Shown: positions 33,754 to 43,678 of the stretch, in pieces
Position numbering within the stretch: position 1 is the first letter of the stretch
How the letters are laid out: every line of letters begins with the position of its first letter
The notes under the pieces: model-generated
Database searches by the model: none
Told to the model about the DNA's origin: nothing
The model's input: the letters and a program-made list of their open reading frames with translations, nothing else
Source of the DNA: Gammaproteobacteria bacterium
GTDB taxonomy: Bacteria; Pseudomonadota; Gammaproteobacteria; Pseudomonadales; Pseudohongiellaceae
Length of the DNA: 64,000 nucleotides
Assembly: GCA_021773355.1 (NCBI GenBank)
Contig: JAJFKE010000054.1
Coordinates: 1 to 64,000, forward strand
Direction: 5' to 3'
Position numbers and translations under genes: made by a program

Positions 33754-34974
33754 GTGCCTCGCGTATCGGTACAAGGCCTGAATAAAGATTTCAAGATATA
33801 CGAGCGCCCCCAGGATCGTTTGTTTGAAATTATTTTGCGCAAGCAGAGGCACCAGCTTTACCATGTGTTAAGCGATATATCATTCGCGGTACCCGACGGT
33901 AAAAGTCTCGGCATTATCGGCGATAATGGCGCGGGCAAATCTACATTGTTGAAGTTGTTGGTTGGCACTCTGCAGCCAACCAGTGGCGATATCGTTATCA
34001 ACGGGCAGGTGGCGGCGCTTTTGGAGTTGGGAGCGGGTTTCCATCCCGAGTTCACCGGTCGCAAGAATATTTATCTAAATGCGGCGCTTTTAGGTGTGCC
34101 CGATGACAATATTGCTGAGTTAGAAAAAGACATTATCGCCTTTTCTGAGCTCGATTATTTTATCGACCGCCCTGTAAAAACTTATTCATCTGGCATGTAT
34201 GTGCGTTTGGCATTTTCTATCGCCACCATGGTACGGCCAGACATTCTCGTTATCGACGAGGCTCTCTCGGTCGGCGACATGGCGTTTCAGAAAAAATGCG
34301 TGCAACGCATGAACGAATTTCGCCAACAGCAAAAGACCATGGTGTTCTGCAGCCACTCCATGTTTCACGTACAAGAACTCTGCGATATCGCCATCTGGCT
34401 AGACAAGGGAAAAATTCAGGAAATTGGAGATAGCGATAAAGTCGTGGGGCACTACGAAGATTTTTGTAATAACAAGAAAACCTATAACAGTATCCGCGAA
34501 GACATCCCGGCCGAACTACGGGCGGCAGAAGAGGCAAGCGATGCCAAGGATATTCAAGACTGCAGAATCAATTCTATTGCCGTTAAGTCTCCAGATGGCG
34601 CTGAAATTTCAACTATAAAGCCGCTAAGCGATGTGTTGTTAGAGATGGAAGTAGAAGTTTTGGTGGACAACATGGAAGGGCACTTTGGTTTCGCCTTCAT
34701 GAAATCTGCCGAGGAACCAATAGCCTCTTTCCTCACCACTAATGCCGATGAGATAGAGCTAGGCTCGTTTTCGAAGGGCGATGTTTTCAGGGTGTCACTG
34801 CTAGTTGAGAAGATTGCCATGCGGGTAGGTGAATTCTATGCTCTTGGCGGTCTGGCGGATAAGAGTGGCCTGCTTTGGTATGAGACAAAATTCAGTAAAT
34901 TGCTATCCATGGAGCCTAATAAGGGGGTAGGGCCGATGATAATGAAGTGCGCATGGAAACTGGACAAAGAGTAG
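33754..34974 (+). CDS. wzt: Polysaccharide ABC exporter ATPase with C-terminal glycan-recognition domain (Wzt-like)
   Basis: The protein is 406 residues from GTG 33754, chosen because AAGGAA lies 6 bases upstream; a TTG at 33733 is in frame but lacks a site. The ATPase domain has Walker A (GDNGAGKSTLLKLL), the family-specific LLELGAGFHPEFTGR loop, signature YSSGMYVRLAFSIA and Walker B (DILVIDEALSVGD). Residues about 255-406 form an extra beta-rich domain like Wzt C-terminal carbohydrate-binding modules, which recognise the modified non-reducing end of an O-antigen before export. Such a module suggests a terminally modified chain, and the rhamnose genes are candidate suppliers. Confidence 0.9.
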   Translation: MPRVSVQGLNKDFKIYERPQDRLFEIILRKQRHQLYHVLSDISFAVPDGKSLGIIGDNGAGKSTLLKLLVGTLQPTSGDIVINGQVAALLELGAGFHPEFTGRKNIYLNAALLGVPDDNIAELEKDIIAFSELDYFIDRPVKTYSSGMYVRLAFSIATMVRPDILVIDEALSVGDMAFQKKCVQRMNEFRQQQKTMVFCSHSMFHVQELCDIAIWLDKGKIQEIGDSDKVVGHYEDFCNNKKTYNSIREDIPAELRAAEEASDAKDIQDCRINSIAVKSPDGAEISTIKPLSDVLLEMEVEVLVDNMEGHFGFAFMKSAEEPIASFLTTNADEIELGSFSKGDVFRVSLLVEKIAMRVGEFYALGGLADKSGLLWYETKFSKLLSMEPNKGVGPMIMKCAWKLDKE

Positions 34975-34997
34975 AAGCAGAGGTTTTTAGGTTGCCG

Positions 34998-36098
34998 CTA
35001 CAATTCTATGCCGTATTCTTCAATCCTGGCTTTTGCGGTGTCGGGCAAAACACCGTAAGGGTCCACCTTGTAGACACGCGGCAGGGCGTTGGCGCTGCGA
35101 ATTTCTACAATCTCCATATAGGCCTGTCGAACACGATCCTCTTGTTCGCTCTCTGTCGAGTCTTCACCATCTTCGTCAATTGCTGTTTGTCCGGTTAGGG
35201 AATTAGCAGAGAACTCCTGTAGCGGATAAGCAAAAATAGAATAGATATTGGAAGTATTATTTCCCACCCAGGCAGTTAGTTCCTGAAGATTTTCGAAGGG
35301 AATTATTTCTGCGATTTCCGCTCTGTTGTTTAAGTCTTCCTGTTCTCGGTAGGCAATTACTGTCTCAATCAATTCATCATCCAGACCAGGCAATAATTGC
35401 ATCGCTTCTCTGCTTGCTACATTCAGATTTACGGTTCTGGTATTTCCGTAAATAGTAAACGCGGCATCGAGATTTACGCCCTCAAACAGTTCGGCGAAGC
35501 CTCTGATATGCAAAATTTCCTCAACTGTATCGAGTTCAGGATTGTTACGCGGCGAGTAACCCTGATCCAATTCCAGATAGTAATCCTTTTCCGCGCCATT
35601 TAGCCCCTCCAGATCGTTTAGATCAGTCCAGTCGGTCCAGGCAGCCAGAAGGTCCTGTACTTCTTCCGGGTCAGCATCTTGCCCCCCCAATCGCTTCTCA
35701 ATGAGAAGTTGCATATTACGCCGTGGAATTCTATTAAGATTGATTTTTCCGGCATGGTCGTAAATACGAACCACCATGTTTTCAGGCAGTTCATAGTTCA
35801 GTTCCAGGGCCTCGCCATCGTATCGATAATAAGGATTCAGCAATTCGCCTTCCTCCGATTCTTCGACTTGTACTCCGATCGGTTGGGGCATACGTTCCAG
35901 CATCAATTCCATCTCGGCGAAATTCACCGCTGTCATTAGTTGGGACCATTGCTTGCTGGCGTCACTATTGTGTACTACGGTTTTTGCCGATAAACGAACC
36001 TTGCTCGCCATGGCGGTTACCAATACCGTTAGCAAGACCGCCGTCCATAAGACGATTATAATGACGGAGCCTGTTTGCGTCTGTCTTCTCATAATCAT
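34998..36098 (-). CDS. gspK: Type II secretion minor pseudopilin GspK
   Basis: A 366-residue protein with a short basic leader and prepilin-type site (TQTG-SVIIIVLW, cleavage after Gly10). As in other GspK proteins the usual Glu at mature position 5 is absent. The large globular part carries helix-hairpin-helix-like SAM repeats (NLNRIPRRNMQLL, and NLNVASREAMQLLPGLDDE). GspK caps the pseudopilus tip with GspI and GspJ. Its ATG overlaps the gspJ stop (TAATG), and it is the last gene of the leftward gsp operon. Confidence 0.92.
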   Translation of the reverse strand: MIMRRQTQTGSVIIIVLWTAVLLTVLVTAMASKVRLSAKTVVHNSDASKQWSQLMTAVNFAEMELMLERMPQPIGVQVEESEEGELLNPYYRYDGEALELNYELPENMVVRIYDHAGKINLNRIPRRNMQLLIEKRLGGQDADPEEVQDLLAAWTDWTDLNDLEGLNGAEKDYYLELDQGYSPRNNPELDTVEEILHIRGFAELFEGVNLDAAFTIYGNTRTVNLNVASREAMQLLPGLDDELIETVIAYREQEDLNNRAEIAEIIPFENLQELTAWVGNNTSNIYSIFAYPLQEFSANSLTGQTAIDEDGEDSTESEQEDRVRQAYMEIVEIRSANALPRVYKVDPYGVLPDTAKARIEEYGIEL

Positions 36099-36754
36099 TA
36101 TAAGCCGATGCCAGTAGTGTTGGCGCGAATGCTGCGGTGTTGATTGTTCTTAATGCGAGCAACAATTTCCAACTCTTCTGCCTGGTCTTGATAGTCGCGG
36201 CTGGGAACGAAGCGCACATAAACAGCTAGCGGCAGGGATTGCTCTTCATTACCAAGCCACCCATCAGTCCACAGCTTGCTCTCATTAAGATCCTGATACA
36301 GATAGCTAAACTCGGCGCTATAGTTTTTCAGAATGAGCATGGGCTCGCTGTCGCTCAAACGTTCTTCCGGGTTATCGCTGAATGCAGGAACTAAACTAAG
36401 ATACACACCTTCGTCTTCAACCGAGTACATCTCCCATACGGTAAGACCCGGGCTTCGCTGCGGTGAGACGGTGGACACCCAACTTAGGTAATCGTCTTCG
36501 CCATGGAAATAAATTTCTCTGCCCAGGGTTTCGATGTTGGTATAACTGTGGGGAAAGGCACCGTGCAGCGCTCGGTCAATTTGTAATATTGCCAGCGCCT
36601 GATCCAGACTCTCATCCAGCACATCCGAATTGCGGTTCCAATCATCCGCGACAATGTAGACACCGGTGCTTAGTAGCCCCAGCAGAAGCGCCGTCAGCCC
36701 CAGTGCCAGGATGATCTCCACCAGGGTAAAACCTGTTTGTTTGAGAGTAGCCAT
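36098..36754 (-). CDS. gspJ: Type II secretion minor pseudopilin GspJ
   Basis: The protein is 218 residues from the ATG at 36754, which gives the expected short leader (MATLKQTG-FTLVEIILALG) with the +5 Glu; the frame open to 36895 is extension only. It has one N-terminal helix and a beta-rich globular domain. GspJ is part of the pseudopilus tip complex. It starts 7 bases after the gspI stop and overlaps gspK. Confidence 0.92.
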   Translation of the reverse strand: MATLKQTGFTLVEIILALGLTALLLGLLSTGVYIVADDWNRNSDVLDESLDQALAILQIDRALHGAFPHSYTNIETLGREIYFHGEDDYLSWVSTVSPQRSPGLTVWEMYSVEDEGVYLSLVPAFSDNPEERLSDSEPMLILKNYSAEFSYLYQDLNESKLWTDGWLGNEEQSLPLAVYVRFVPSRDYQDQAEELEIVARIKNNQHRSIRANTTGIGL

Positions 36755-36761
36755 AGAACGG

Positions 36762-37145
36762 TTACTGTGGAAGCTCCAATTGCACCCAGCGACTGCCGGG
36801 TATAATTTCATCGGACTCTTGATTAACAATTTCATAGGCTTGCAGGGCATGCACGCTGGCCTGGGTCTTTCGCTCCGGATCTTCCAGTATTTCAAGAGGT
36901 CGAATTTGGTAGCTATCGTCCTGCAGGATTAATTCGACCTCAGCAAATTCATTTTCCAATAGAGCAAAGTTTGTCATTGCGCGAACCCTGGTGGCCTGAA
37001 TAAGGCTTTCTTCAGAGCGCCAGGAAAGCTGCTTACTGCCACCAACCAGGGAAAAAAGACTGCCCAGAATGAAACCCGTGATGGTGAGTGCCACTATCAC
37101 CTCTAAGAGAGTAAAACCTGTCTGTGTATTAGGCCGATGTCTCAT
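36762..37145 (-). CDS. gspI: Type II secretion minor pseudopilin GspI
   Basis: A 127-residue prepilin. The leader MRHRPNTQTG is followed by FTLLEVIVALTITGFILGS, with Glu at mature position 5 and the hydrophobic N-terminal helix. The length fits GspI. It nucleates the tip complex with J and K. It is 5 bases downstream of gspH. Confidence 0.92.
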   Translation of the reverse strand: MRHRPNTQTGFTLLEVIVALTITGFILGSLFSLVGGSKQLSWRSEESLIQATRVRAMTNFALLENEFAEVELILQDDSYQIRPLEILEDPERKTQASVHALQAYEIVNQESDEIIPGSRWVQLELPQ

Positions 37146-37150
37146 CTCAG

Positions 37151-37690
37151 TTAGTCTTCCTGCCGCTGTGAACTTATTCTTCCGCTGAAGGGATCGATAT
37201 CGATTATTTCCAGTTGATCTGACTGGGCAAACGATAGCACCCCGCCAGTGCTTCCACCTTCCGGATAGAACGTTACCTCAGTGGATTCTTCTACTTCGAT
37301 TTCGCGATCTGTACTGTCCCGAAATCGTAACGCTATACCCGGGCCATGCCACCGCGCCACTATATTATTGCGCTGCCGCTGGAATTCTTCGTCTTGATCA
37401 GAATTCGCGTCGTCTGTCGGAATCACACTAAAGCTGACGGTACTGGCTTGGCCAGAGACAACAGCTGTGCGCCGCGCATAATTTAACAGAGAGTTTGCCT
37501 GTCGCACCTGGGAACTGAAACTACGCGCTTCCAAGCCAGTAATATTGGGAACCACGAAAATACTGGCCATGGCCACTATAGTGAGAACTAACAACACTTC
37601 AAGCAGCGTAAATCCGTCCAGCCGTTTGCAAAATGGCTTTGCCGTTTGCGACAGGACTGAGAAGAATCTAAAGTCCGATATCCGCGTCAT
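37151..37690 (-). CDS. gspH: Type II secretion minor pseudopilin GspH
   Basis: The prepilin site KRLDG-FTLLEVLLVLTIV marks the mature N-terminus. The start is uncertain. ATG 37690 gives a leader of about 25 residues that overlaps the gspG 3' end by 23 bp; ATG 37723 gives a longer one. The mature part (about 150 residues) has the usual GspH beta-sandwich features (ALRF, VTFYPEGGSTGGVL). GspH connects the major pseudopilus to the tip complex. Confidence 0.88.
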   Translation of the reverse strand: MTRISDFRFFSVLSQTAKPFCKRLDGFTLLEVLLVLTIVAMASIFVVPNITGLEARSFSSQVRQANSLLNYARRTAVVSGQASTVSFSVIPTDDANSDQDEEFQRQRNNIVARWHGPGIALRFRDSTDREIEVEESTEVTFYPEGGSTGGVLSFAQSDQLEIIDIDPFSGRISSQRQED

Positions 37691-38093
37691 CATCTTCGCC
37701 ACCACTAGCGCCGTCGGCTCCATAGGAGATCAGGGTAAATTCGCGACCATTGGATTCGTAGACATAGTCGTTGTCCCAGGGATCTTTCGGCACAGCCCTG
37801 CGCAAATAGGGGCCATTCCAGGAGGCTCGGTCGGAATCATTCTCCATCAAGCCATCCAGGCTATCGGGGTACTCACCAACATCGAGTCGATAAATATCAA
37901 GCGCCGCTTGCAGCGTAGAAATCTCGGTCAAGGCAACATCACGCATGGCGCCAGCTTGTTGATTAAAAAGATTTGGTGCCACCATCACCGCCAGCATCGC
38001 GATGATAGCCATCACCACGAGAATCTCGATAAGAGTAAAGCCCTGGTTTGTGCATATTTTGTTTCTAATCTTGTGATCCATTGTTTGCTTCAT
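37668..38093 (-). CDS. gspG: Type II secretion major pseudopilin GspG
   Basis: A 141-residue protein with an 18-residue leader, site NQG-FTLIEILVVMAI and Glu at mature position 5. The C-terminal part has the GspG signatures LDVGEYPDSLDGLM, WNGPYLRR, PKDPWDNDYVY, and an Asp-rich end (GEDDDADIGL) that would form the Ca-binding site. It is the main structural subunit of the pseudopilus piston. It lies 31 bp after gspD. Confidence 0.95.
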   Translation of the reverse strand: MKQTMDHKIRNKICTNQGFTLIEILVVMAIIAMLAVMVAPNLFNQQAGAMRDVALTEISTLQAALDIYRLDVGEYPDSLDGLMENDSDRASWNGPYLRRAVPKDPWDNDYVYESNGREFTLISYGADGASGGEDDDADIGL

Positions 38094-38124
38094 GTTAATT
38101 GCCTTTGAAGATATTGTTCGCTGC

Positions 38125-40278
38125 TTACTGGATACCCGCAGCCTCTATGAGATCCGAGGCCATGTCGAAGCGATCCAGAATGTCCTGATAATTTAACCCG
38201 CTTTCAGCGTTAAGATTGATGATCTCTGGTCTGAGCACGATAAACAATTCGCGCCGCTCGACACTTTCCTGCTGATAAGAAAATAAACGACCCAGAAACG
38301 GTACGCGGTTTAAACCTGGCACACCGGTGTTGAGGTCTTCTGTGTCTGTTTGAATAAGACCGCCGAGAACGACATTCTCACCATCGCGTACCACTACGGT
38401 TGTATTAATCTCTTGATTGTTAAAGACCGGATTGTCCTGTATTCCTGTAGAGCCTCCGTCAACCGAGGACAGTTCCTGCCTTATCACCAGGTTCACGATA
38501 CCGTCATTGTTGATCTGCGGCGTGATAGATAGCACGATTCCCGTATCACGATATTGAATATTGCTGCTCACAACGCCGCTGTTTCCCACGGTTTCCCCTT
38601 GTGAGATGGGGACTTGCGAACCAATCTGAATTTCGCCTTCCTGATTATTGGTTACCGTCAGCGAAGGCCTAGCCAATAGCTGCACATCGTTGTTAACCGC
38701 GATAGCTTCCAATGTGGCGTCGACTTGCGATGCGCCATCGATGAAGGACTTGGTGAACAACAGGCCGCCCAGATCGGCCGCCGGCAAGAAGGCTGTGGAT
38801 GTTTCTGTTGAGATAGGGTCAATGGTACTGTCCGCTGCTATGCGTGACCAGTCGACACCAAATCGGGTTGCATCACTTAGTGTGATTTGCGCGATCACCG
38901 CATTAATCATCACCTGAAGTGGCACTGCATCGAGTAGGTTTATGGTGGTAAGCAGCTGGCGATAGTCGCGAACGCTGCTTCGTATCAGCAGGCTATTTGT
39001 CGCTTCGTCGGCCACAATTTTAACTTGCAGATTTGCCGATACCGCCGAGCCAATAGAATTAGCATTGCTGATATCGCGATTTCCAGCAACGTCAGTATCT
39101 GTTGATTGATCTGCGGAGTCTGGTGAATTAACAAGATTGTCATCACCTCGATTTATATTGGCGACTGCACTGTCTTCGTCATCATCTTCGAACACGTCGG
39201 ATAAGGTTTCAGCCAACTCTACCGCACTCAGATTCTTCACCTGATAGTGAAACAACTGCTCTACCTGTTCCTGCCCATCGGCATCCAGAATTTTCACCCA
39301 GCGAGATATTTCTTCAAAACCTCGAGTCGCTGGTGCAGTTACCAGAATCGCGTTGATACGCTCTATCCCCTTCACCTGATAAGCCGGGGATGTACCTTCT
39401 ATCAATTGCAAAATTTCCGTCAGCTCATCGGCAACCTCTACTGCGTTGGCATTAAGAAGCTGGTACAGATGAATGCCCTGATTCTGAAAGGGGTCGGCAT
39501 CGATCAAAAAAAGCAGTTCATTGATGCGTAGCAGCTGTGATTCGCTGGCCGAGATTGCCAATGTGTTATTGCCAATTAGTGTCCTGACTTCACCATCGGG
39601 CGCCAGCAATGGCTCAATAACCTGTAGTGCTGCCTCGGGAGAAACATAAGTCAGAGGCGTAACCTGCAGAATTCTTGCCGCTGAACCTTGCCCTAGTGTG
39701 TCAGGCGTAGAAATCTCGACGGGGAGACTGCTGGCTATTTTGCGCGCGTTGTAAATATTACCGACGCGATCGAGCACTATGCCCGCATCTCTGGTGAGCA
39801 AGCGTATCAGCGGCCAGATGTCTGCCTGCCCGAGGGGGCGATTGACCGAAGTACGAAGGCTGACCTTATTATCAATGCTGGGATCGATAACGATACTGAT
39901 GTCCACGGCATCGGCCAGCTCTTCCAACACCAGTCTCAGATCCGCCTGCTCGTAGTTAAGCTCAACTACATCATCTTCAATAATTTGTTCAGGCACTGGC
40001 ACATCGTCCCTGAACCCATCGAACTGCAAAGCTGCACCATCTCGATTGATTTCATCGATAAGAGCCTGCTGCTCATTGGACACAGAATTCCCACTGGATG
40101 GAATTTCGACAGCACTAGTTCGAACTGCTGGGCTCTGTGCGTTATTAGCACTACTCGGCTGTGCAGGGCTGCCTGCACTGGATTGAGCATCCAATATTGT
40201 GCAGGATGACAGGGCCATGCCCAGCATCAGTACTGCTATCGGCATTTTAGTTATTTTTAGACTTTGCTTGAACTTCAC
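38125..40278 (-). CDS. gspD: Type II secretion outer-membrane secretin GspD
   Basis: A 717-residue protein starting at GTG 40278 behind GGAGATCATT. The N-terminus is a lipoprotein-type signal (LMLGMALSSC, lipobox Cys26), less usual for GspD and suggesting self-targeting without a pilotin. N0-N3 domains follow (VELNYEQADLRLVLEELADA onward), with an Asp/Ser-rich insertion around residues 375-410. The C-terminal secretin domain includes VPISQGETVGNSGV and VVRDGENVVLGGLIQ, then FLGRLF. It forms the outer-membrane gate through which folded exoproteins leave. Confidence 0.94.
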   Translation of the reverse strand: MKFKQSLKITKMPIAVLMLGMALSSCTILDAQSSAGSPAQPSSANNAQSPAVRTSAVEIPSSGNSVSNEQQALIDEINRDGAALQFDGFRDDVPVPEQIIEDDVVELNYEQADLRLVLEELADAVDISIVIDPSIDNKVSLRTSVNRPLGQADIWPLIRLLTRDAGIVLDRVGNIYNARKIASSLPVEISTPDTLGQGSAARILQVTPLTYVSPEAALQVIEPLLAPDGEVRTLIGNNTLAISASESQLLRINELLFLIDADPFQNQGIHLYQLLNANAVEVADELTEILQLIEGTSPAYQVKGIERINAILVTAPATRGFEEISRWVKILDADGQEQVEQLFHYQVKNLSAVELAETLSDVFEDDDEDSAVANINRGDDNLVNSPDSADQSTDTDVAGNRDISNANSIGSAVSANLQVKIVADEATNSLLIRSSVRDYRQLLTTINLLDAVPLQVMINAVIAQITLSDATRFGVDWSRIAADSTIDPISTETSTAFLPAADLGGLLFTKSFIDGASQVDATLEAIAVNNDVQLLARPSLTVTNNQEGEIQIGSQVPISQGETVGNSGVVSSNIQYRDTGIVLSITPQINNDGIVNLVIRQELSSVDGGSTGIQDNPVFNNQEINTTVVVRDGENVVLGGLIQTDTEDLNTGVPGLNRVPFLGRLFSYQQESVERRELFIVLRPEIINLNAESGLNYQDILDRFDMASDLIEAAGIQ

Positions 40279-40293
40279 AATGATCTCCGAGAA

Positions 40294-41499
40294 TTAGAAT
40301 TCCACCGCATTCATACTGAAGACAGCTGAAAGCATAGTGATGGTGATACCGCCAACAGCAATGGCGAGTATTATTATTAGGGCAGGCTGTAAGGCTGCTA
40401 CCAAGCTAGAAATTTGGTTACGTACATAAGTGTCAAATGTGGCTGCAGACTTAAGCAGAATATTGGCAGTGCGGCCGGACTCTTCGCCGACAGCAACTAA
40501 TTGATGCAGCAGTGTAGGAAACTGGTTGGTTTTTTCCAGTGAGGCACCCAGGCCTGCCCCGCCTCTTACATCCTCTTCTACCTGTACTAAATGAGAGGCC
40601 AATACAGTATTGGCAATCACTTCCCTGGATACGCGTAAGGCTCTAATTAACGGGATACCTGCTCCCAGCAATGCCCCAAGAGTTCTCGAAAACACGGCAC
40701 AATCTTTGTACAGAATAAGTGTACCCATCATCGGTAAGGAAAGCAGAAAACCATCTTTTTTCAATTTGGAGGCCGGTTCTTTATCCAGTCGCTTCCAGAA
40801 GAATATGAGCAGACCTATAAAAACCAGCACCAAATACCCGTAACTTTGTATACCGGCACTTAGAGAAAGCAGGAAAGCTGCTGATGCCGGAATATCGGTA
40901 CCGGCGTCCTCAAACATGGCCGCGAATTGTGGAACCACAAACACCAGCAACAAAACGACGGAAAGCACGCCTGTTATGAGTAGAACAATGGGATAGATCA
41001 TTGCAGAAATGATGGCCTGTCGAGTTCTGGCGCTGGTCTCCAGGAATTCAGCCAGGTCCGGTAATAACTGATCCAGGATACCGCCTTCTTCACCGGCGCG
41101 GACGATATTTATGTACATCTTGCTGAACACTTTCGGGTGAACCTCCATGGCCTCAGCCAGGCTTCGACCTTCTTTTACTTCTCGCAGCAAACTGACGACC
41201 AACTCACGCATGGCGCTCGATTCAGTGATTCCTTCTAGCAGACGCAGGGATCTATCGATTGGCACGCGAGCTTCTACCAATGTGCAGAGACCGTTAGTGA
41301 AATCCAGTACATCTGCCTGGGATATTCGTTTGCGCCGAACTTTGTCGGAGGCTTCTCTGGTTTTCTGAATCTTGACCGGCGTTAGATTCTTGCCTTGAAG
41401 AATGCGTAGGGCCTCACGCTCAGTCTCGGCCGTTAGTTGGCCGTTAAGCATTTTCCCCGCGGCATCGAAGGCCTGATATTTGAAATACAAAGCACTCAT
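40294..41499 (-). CDS. gspF: Type II secretion inner-membrane platform protein GspF
   Basis: A 401-residue protein of standard length. It starts with YFKYQAFDAAGKMLNGQL and contains two homologous cytoplasmic domains (LVEARVPIDRSLRLL, and LLGAGIPLIRALRVS). There are three membrane segments near residues 170-190, 220-240 and 370-395. It anchors the GspE ATPase and pseudopilus assembly. Its ATG overlaps the gspE stop (ATGA). Confidence 0.95.
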   Translation of the reverse strand: MSALYFKYQAFDAAGKMLNGQLTAETEREALRILQGKNLTPVKIQKTREASDKVRRKRISQADVLDFTNGLCTLVEARVPIDRSLRLLEGITESSAMRELVVSLLREVKEGRSLAEAMEVHPKVFSKMYINIVRAGEEGGILDQLLPDLAEFLETSARTRQAIISAMIYPIVLLITGVLSVVLLLVFVVPQFAAMFEDAGTDIPASAAFLLSLSAGIQSYGYLVLVFIGLLIFFWKRLDKEPASKLKKDGFLLSLPMMGTLILYKDCAVFSRTLGALLGAGIPLIRALRVSREVIANTVLASHLVQVEEDVRGGAGLGASLEKTNQFPTLLHQLVAVGEESGRTANILLKSAATFDTYVRNQISSLVAALQPALIIILAIAVGGITITMLSAVFSMNAVEF

Positions 41500-42986
41500 A
41501 TCGCTCGAGTCACCCGCACCACTTCTTCTGGCGTCGTCATTCCATCCCTAAGTTTTTCCAAAGCATCCTGACGCAGGGTTTTCATGCCTTCCTTCACCGC
41601 TTCGTTACGAATGACATTAGCGTCAGCACCAGTGGCAATGTGGTGACGAATGGCATCGCTCATGATCAACAACTCATACAGACCTATACGCCCTCTGTAT
41701 CCGGTCTGACCACAGCGTTCACATCCGCTACCTCGTCTTATTTCTGTAATTTGCCCGAGCTCTATCTCAAGTGCCATTGCTTCATCTGCACTAAGTGCTT
41801 CAGTTACCGCACAATCGGTGCAGACTCTTCTTACCAGGCGCTGTGCTTGAATCGCCAACAGGCTGGAGCTGATCAGATAACCTTGTACGCCCATGTCCTG
41901 TAACCGAGTTACCGCGCCTGCGGCATCGTTGGTGTGCAAGGTTGAAAAAACCAGATGTCCAGTAAGCGCCGATTCGATCGCTATTTCTGCGGTTTCGTGA
42001 TCGCGTATCTCACCGATCATCAACACATCTGGATCTTGTCTTACGATGGAACGCAAGCCCTCGGCGAAGCTAAGTCCGATACTGGCGTTCGCTTGAATCT
42101 GGGTGATGCCATCGAGTTGATATTCAACCGGGTCTTCAACTGTGATTATTTTTTGTTTCTCACTGTTTATTTTTTCCAGAGTCGCATACAGGGTGGTGGT
42201 TTTACCGCTGCCGGTTGGACCGGTGATCAACACCATGCCATGTGGCTGATTGATAATGTTTTGATACTGGCCGAGAATTTTTTCGGGCATACCCAATTGC
42301 TGCAAGCTCACCGCGGTATCACTACGGTCCAAAATTCGTAGCACTACGGATTCGCCGTGCACGCCCGGCAGAGTGGAGACACGCATATCCAGTTGTTTAG
42401 TGCCAACCTTGTAGTCGATGCGGCCATCTTGCGGTAAGCGTTTCTCGCCTATATCGAGTTTTGCCATGAGTTTTAGGCGCGACGCTACGGCGGTGTGTAT
42501 CTTAATTGGCAGGCGTTCTATTCGGGTCATGATGCCATCGACGCGGCAACGGATGTCTAGATGATTTTCATTGGGTTCGAAATGGATATCGCTGGCATCC
42601 AGGTCCAACGCTCTTGCGAACAGATGATTTACCAAACGAATTATCGGCGCCTCGGAAGCGAGATCGGTTAAGGCTTCATCATCTGCAAAGCCGGAAACAA
42701 AGAGGTCTTCATCGGTATTTTCGATTTGCGGAGAAAGCTCAGCTCGCCAGTGACGCATCAAGCGTCTGACTTCGTCCGCTGCTCCCAGATCAAAGTGAAC
42801 TGCCTCGTTCAAGATGAATCGGATTTTTGCACGCAGTTCTATGCTTGGGATTTGCTCACAGATAAGCCGACCGGATGTGGCATAATCCTGTGCTGGCACT
42901 ATGCCTTCCGGTTCCAGTAATTGCCCAAAAACGGACAAGGTCATCGCCGCTTCTGCTACTGGAATCTGATTATCAATATCACTCAT
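41496..42986 (-). CDS. gspE: Type II secretion ATPase GspE
   Basis: A 496-residue protein. The N-terminal domain (about 1-110) is followed by the catalytic core: Walker A GPTGSGKTTTLYATLE (about 255-270), the Asp box around ITVEDPVEYQL, Walker B-like QDPDVLMIGEIRDHETAEIA, and STLHTNDA with its His. The four-Cys zinc loop (CTDC and CERC, about 390-430) is complete. It powers pseudopilus assembly. It is followed by gspF with a 4-bp overlap. Confidence 0.95.
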   Translation of the reverse strand: MSDIDNQIPVAEAAMTLSVFGQLLEPEGIVPAQDYATSGRLICEQIPSIELRAKIRFILNEAVHFDLGAADEVRRLMRHWRAELSPQIENTDEDLFVSGFADDEALTDLASEAPIIRLVNHLFARALDLDASDIHFEPNENHLDIRCRVDGIMTRIERLPIKIHTAVASRLKLMAKLDIGEKRLPQDGRIDYKVGTKQLDMRVSTLPGVHGESVVLRILDRSDTAVSLQQLGMPEKILGQYQNIINQPHGMVLITGPTGSGKTTTLYATLEKINSEKQKIITVEDPVEYQLDGITQIQANASIGLSFAEGLRSIVRQDPDVLMIGEIRDHETAEIAIESALTGHLVFSTLHTNDAAGAVTRLQDMGVQGYLISSSLLAIQAQRLVRRVCTDCAVTEALSADEAMALEIELGQITEIRRGSGCERCGQTGYRGRIGLYELLIMSDAIRHHIATGADANVIRNEAVKEGMKTLRQDALEKLRDGMTTPEEVVRVTRAI

Positions 42987-43071
42987 GCTTTTTTCTATTT
43001 GCCTGCTGTCGTTTATGCTATTTCTTCAGTAGCTATCTATTCTCAATTTCGTTCTTTCAAATCATTTGTGT

Positions 43072-43641
43072 TTATCGATTACTTGTTACTTCCGTGACCA
43101 ATCCTTCACTTCGTGCGAATCCCACTACGGTGATTGACCCGCTATATTGATTTCGACTGCGGTTCACATTGAACCCGGTAACGCGAAGTCTGGGCGCGGA
43201 CGTTTCTAATCTTTCCAGAAATCTCACCGTGTTGGCTTGATCGTTGGTGCGAAAGGACATCTCCTGGCTAATAAGCAGCCAGCTATCGGTAACAAGACGG
43301 TCTGCCAGACGCGTTGAGCTAACTGTGATTCCAGATTCTCTAGCAAGCAATGACAGGGATCGTTGAATATTTGCCTCTACTATGGGAATTGTTTCGCCGC
43401 TGAAGATTTGATTGTTCAGTTCTGCAATCATCGACTCTACTTCGACTCTACGCTCACGCCAGCTCGCCGTGTTTTCGATCAGACGTTGTTCGCGCGCTAT
43501 ATCGATCTCAACACTTTCTATGTTCGCCTGCCTTTGTGCATATACAGACCGCAACGCAGGCCAGCCACTGGTAGTTATGAATATAAGAGCTACTATGGCT
43601 GCAAGTATTAATATGTTTCGTTCACGTTTCGATATTTGCAT
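43072..43641 (-). CDS. gspM: Type II secretion GspM-like inner-membrane protein
   Basis: A 189-residue protein with one N-terminal membrane segment (ILILAAIVALIFITTSGW, about 10-27), then a periplasmic coiled-coil stretch (about 30-70) and a ferredoxin-like C-terminal domain. The sequence is poorly conserved, as is usual for GspM; the call rests on topology and its position right after gspL. It stabilises GspL in the platform. Confidence 0.8.
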   Translation of the reverse strand: MQISKRERNILILAAIVALIFITTSGWPALRSVYAQRQANIESVEIDIAREQRLIENTASWRERRVEVESMIAELNNQIFSGETIPIVEANIQRSLSLLARESGITVSSTRLADRLVTDSWLLISQEMSFRTNDQANTVRFLERLETSAPRLRVTGFNVNRSRNQYSGSITVVGFARSEGLVTEVTSNR

Positions 43642-43678
43642 TTTCTATTTTGTTCTACTCTGTTAAAGCAATTTGTAT

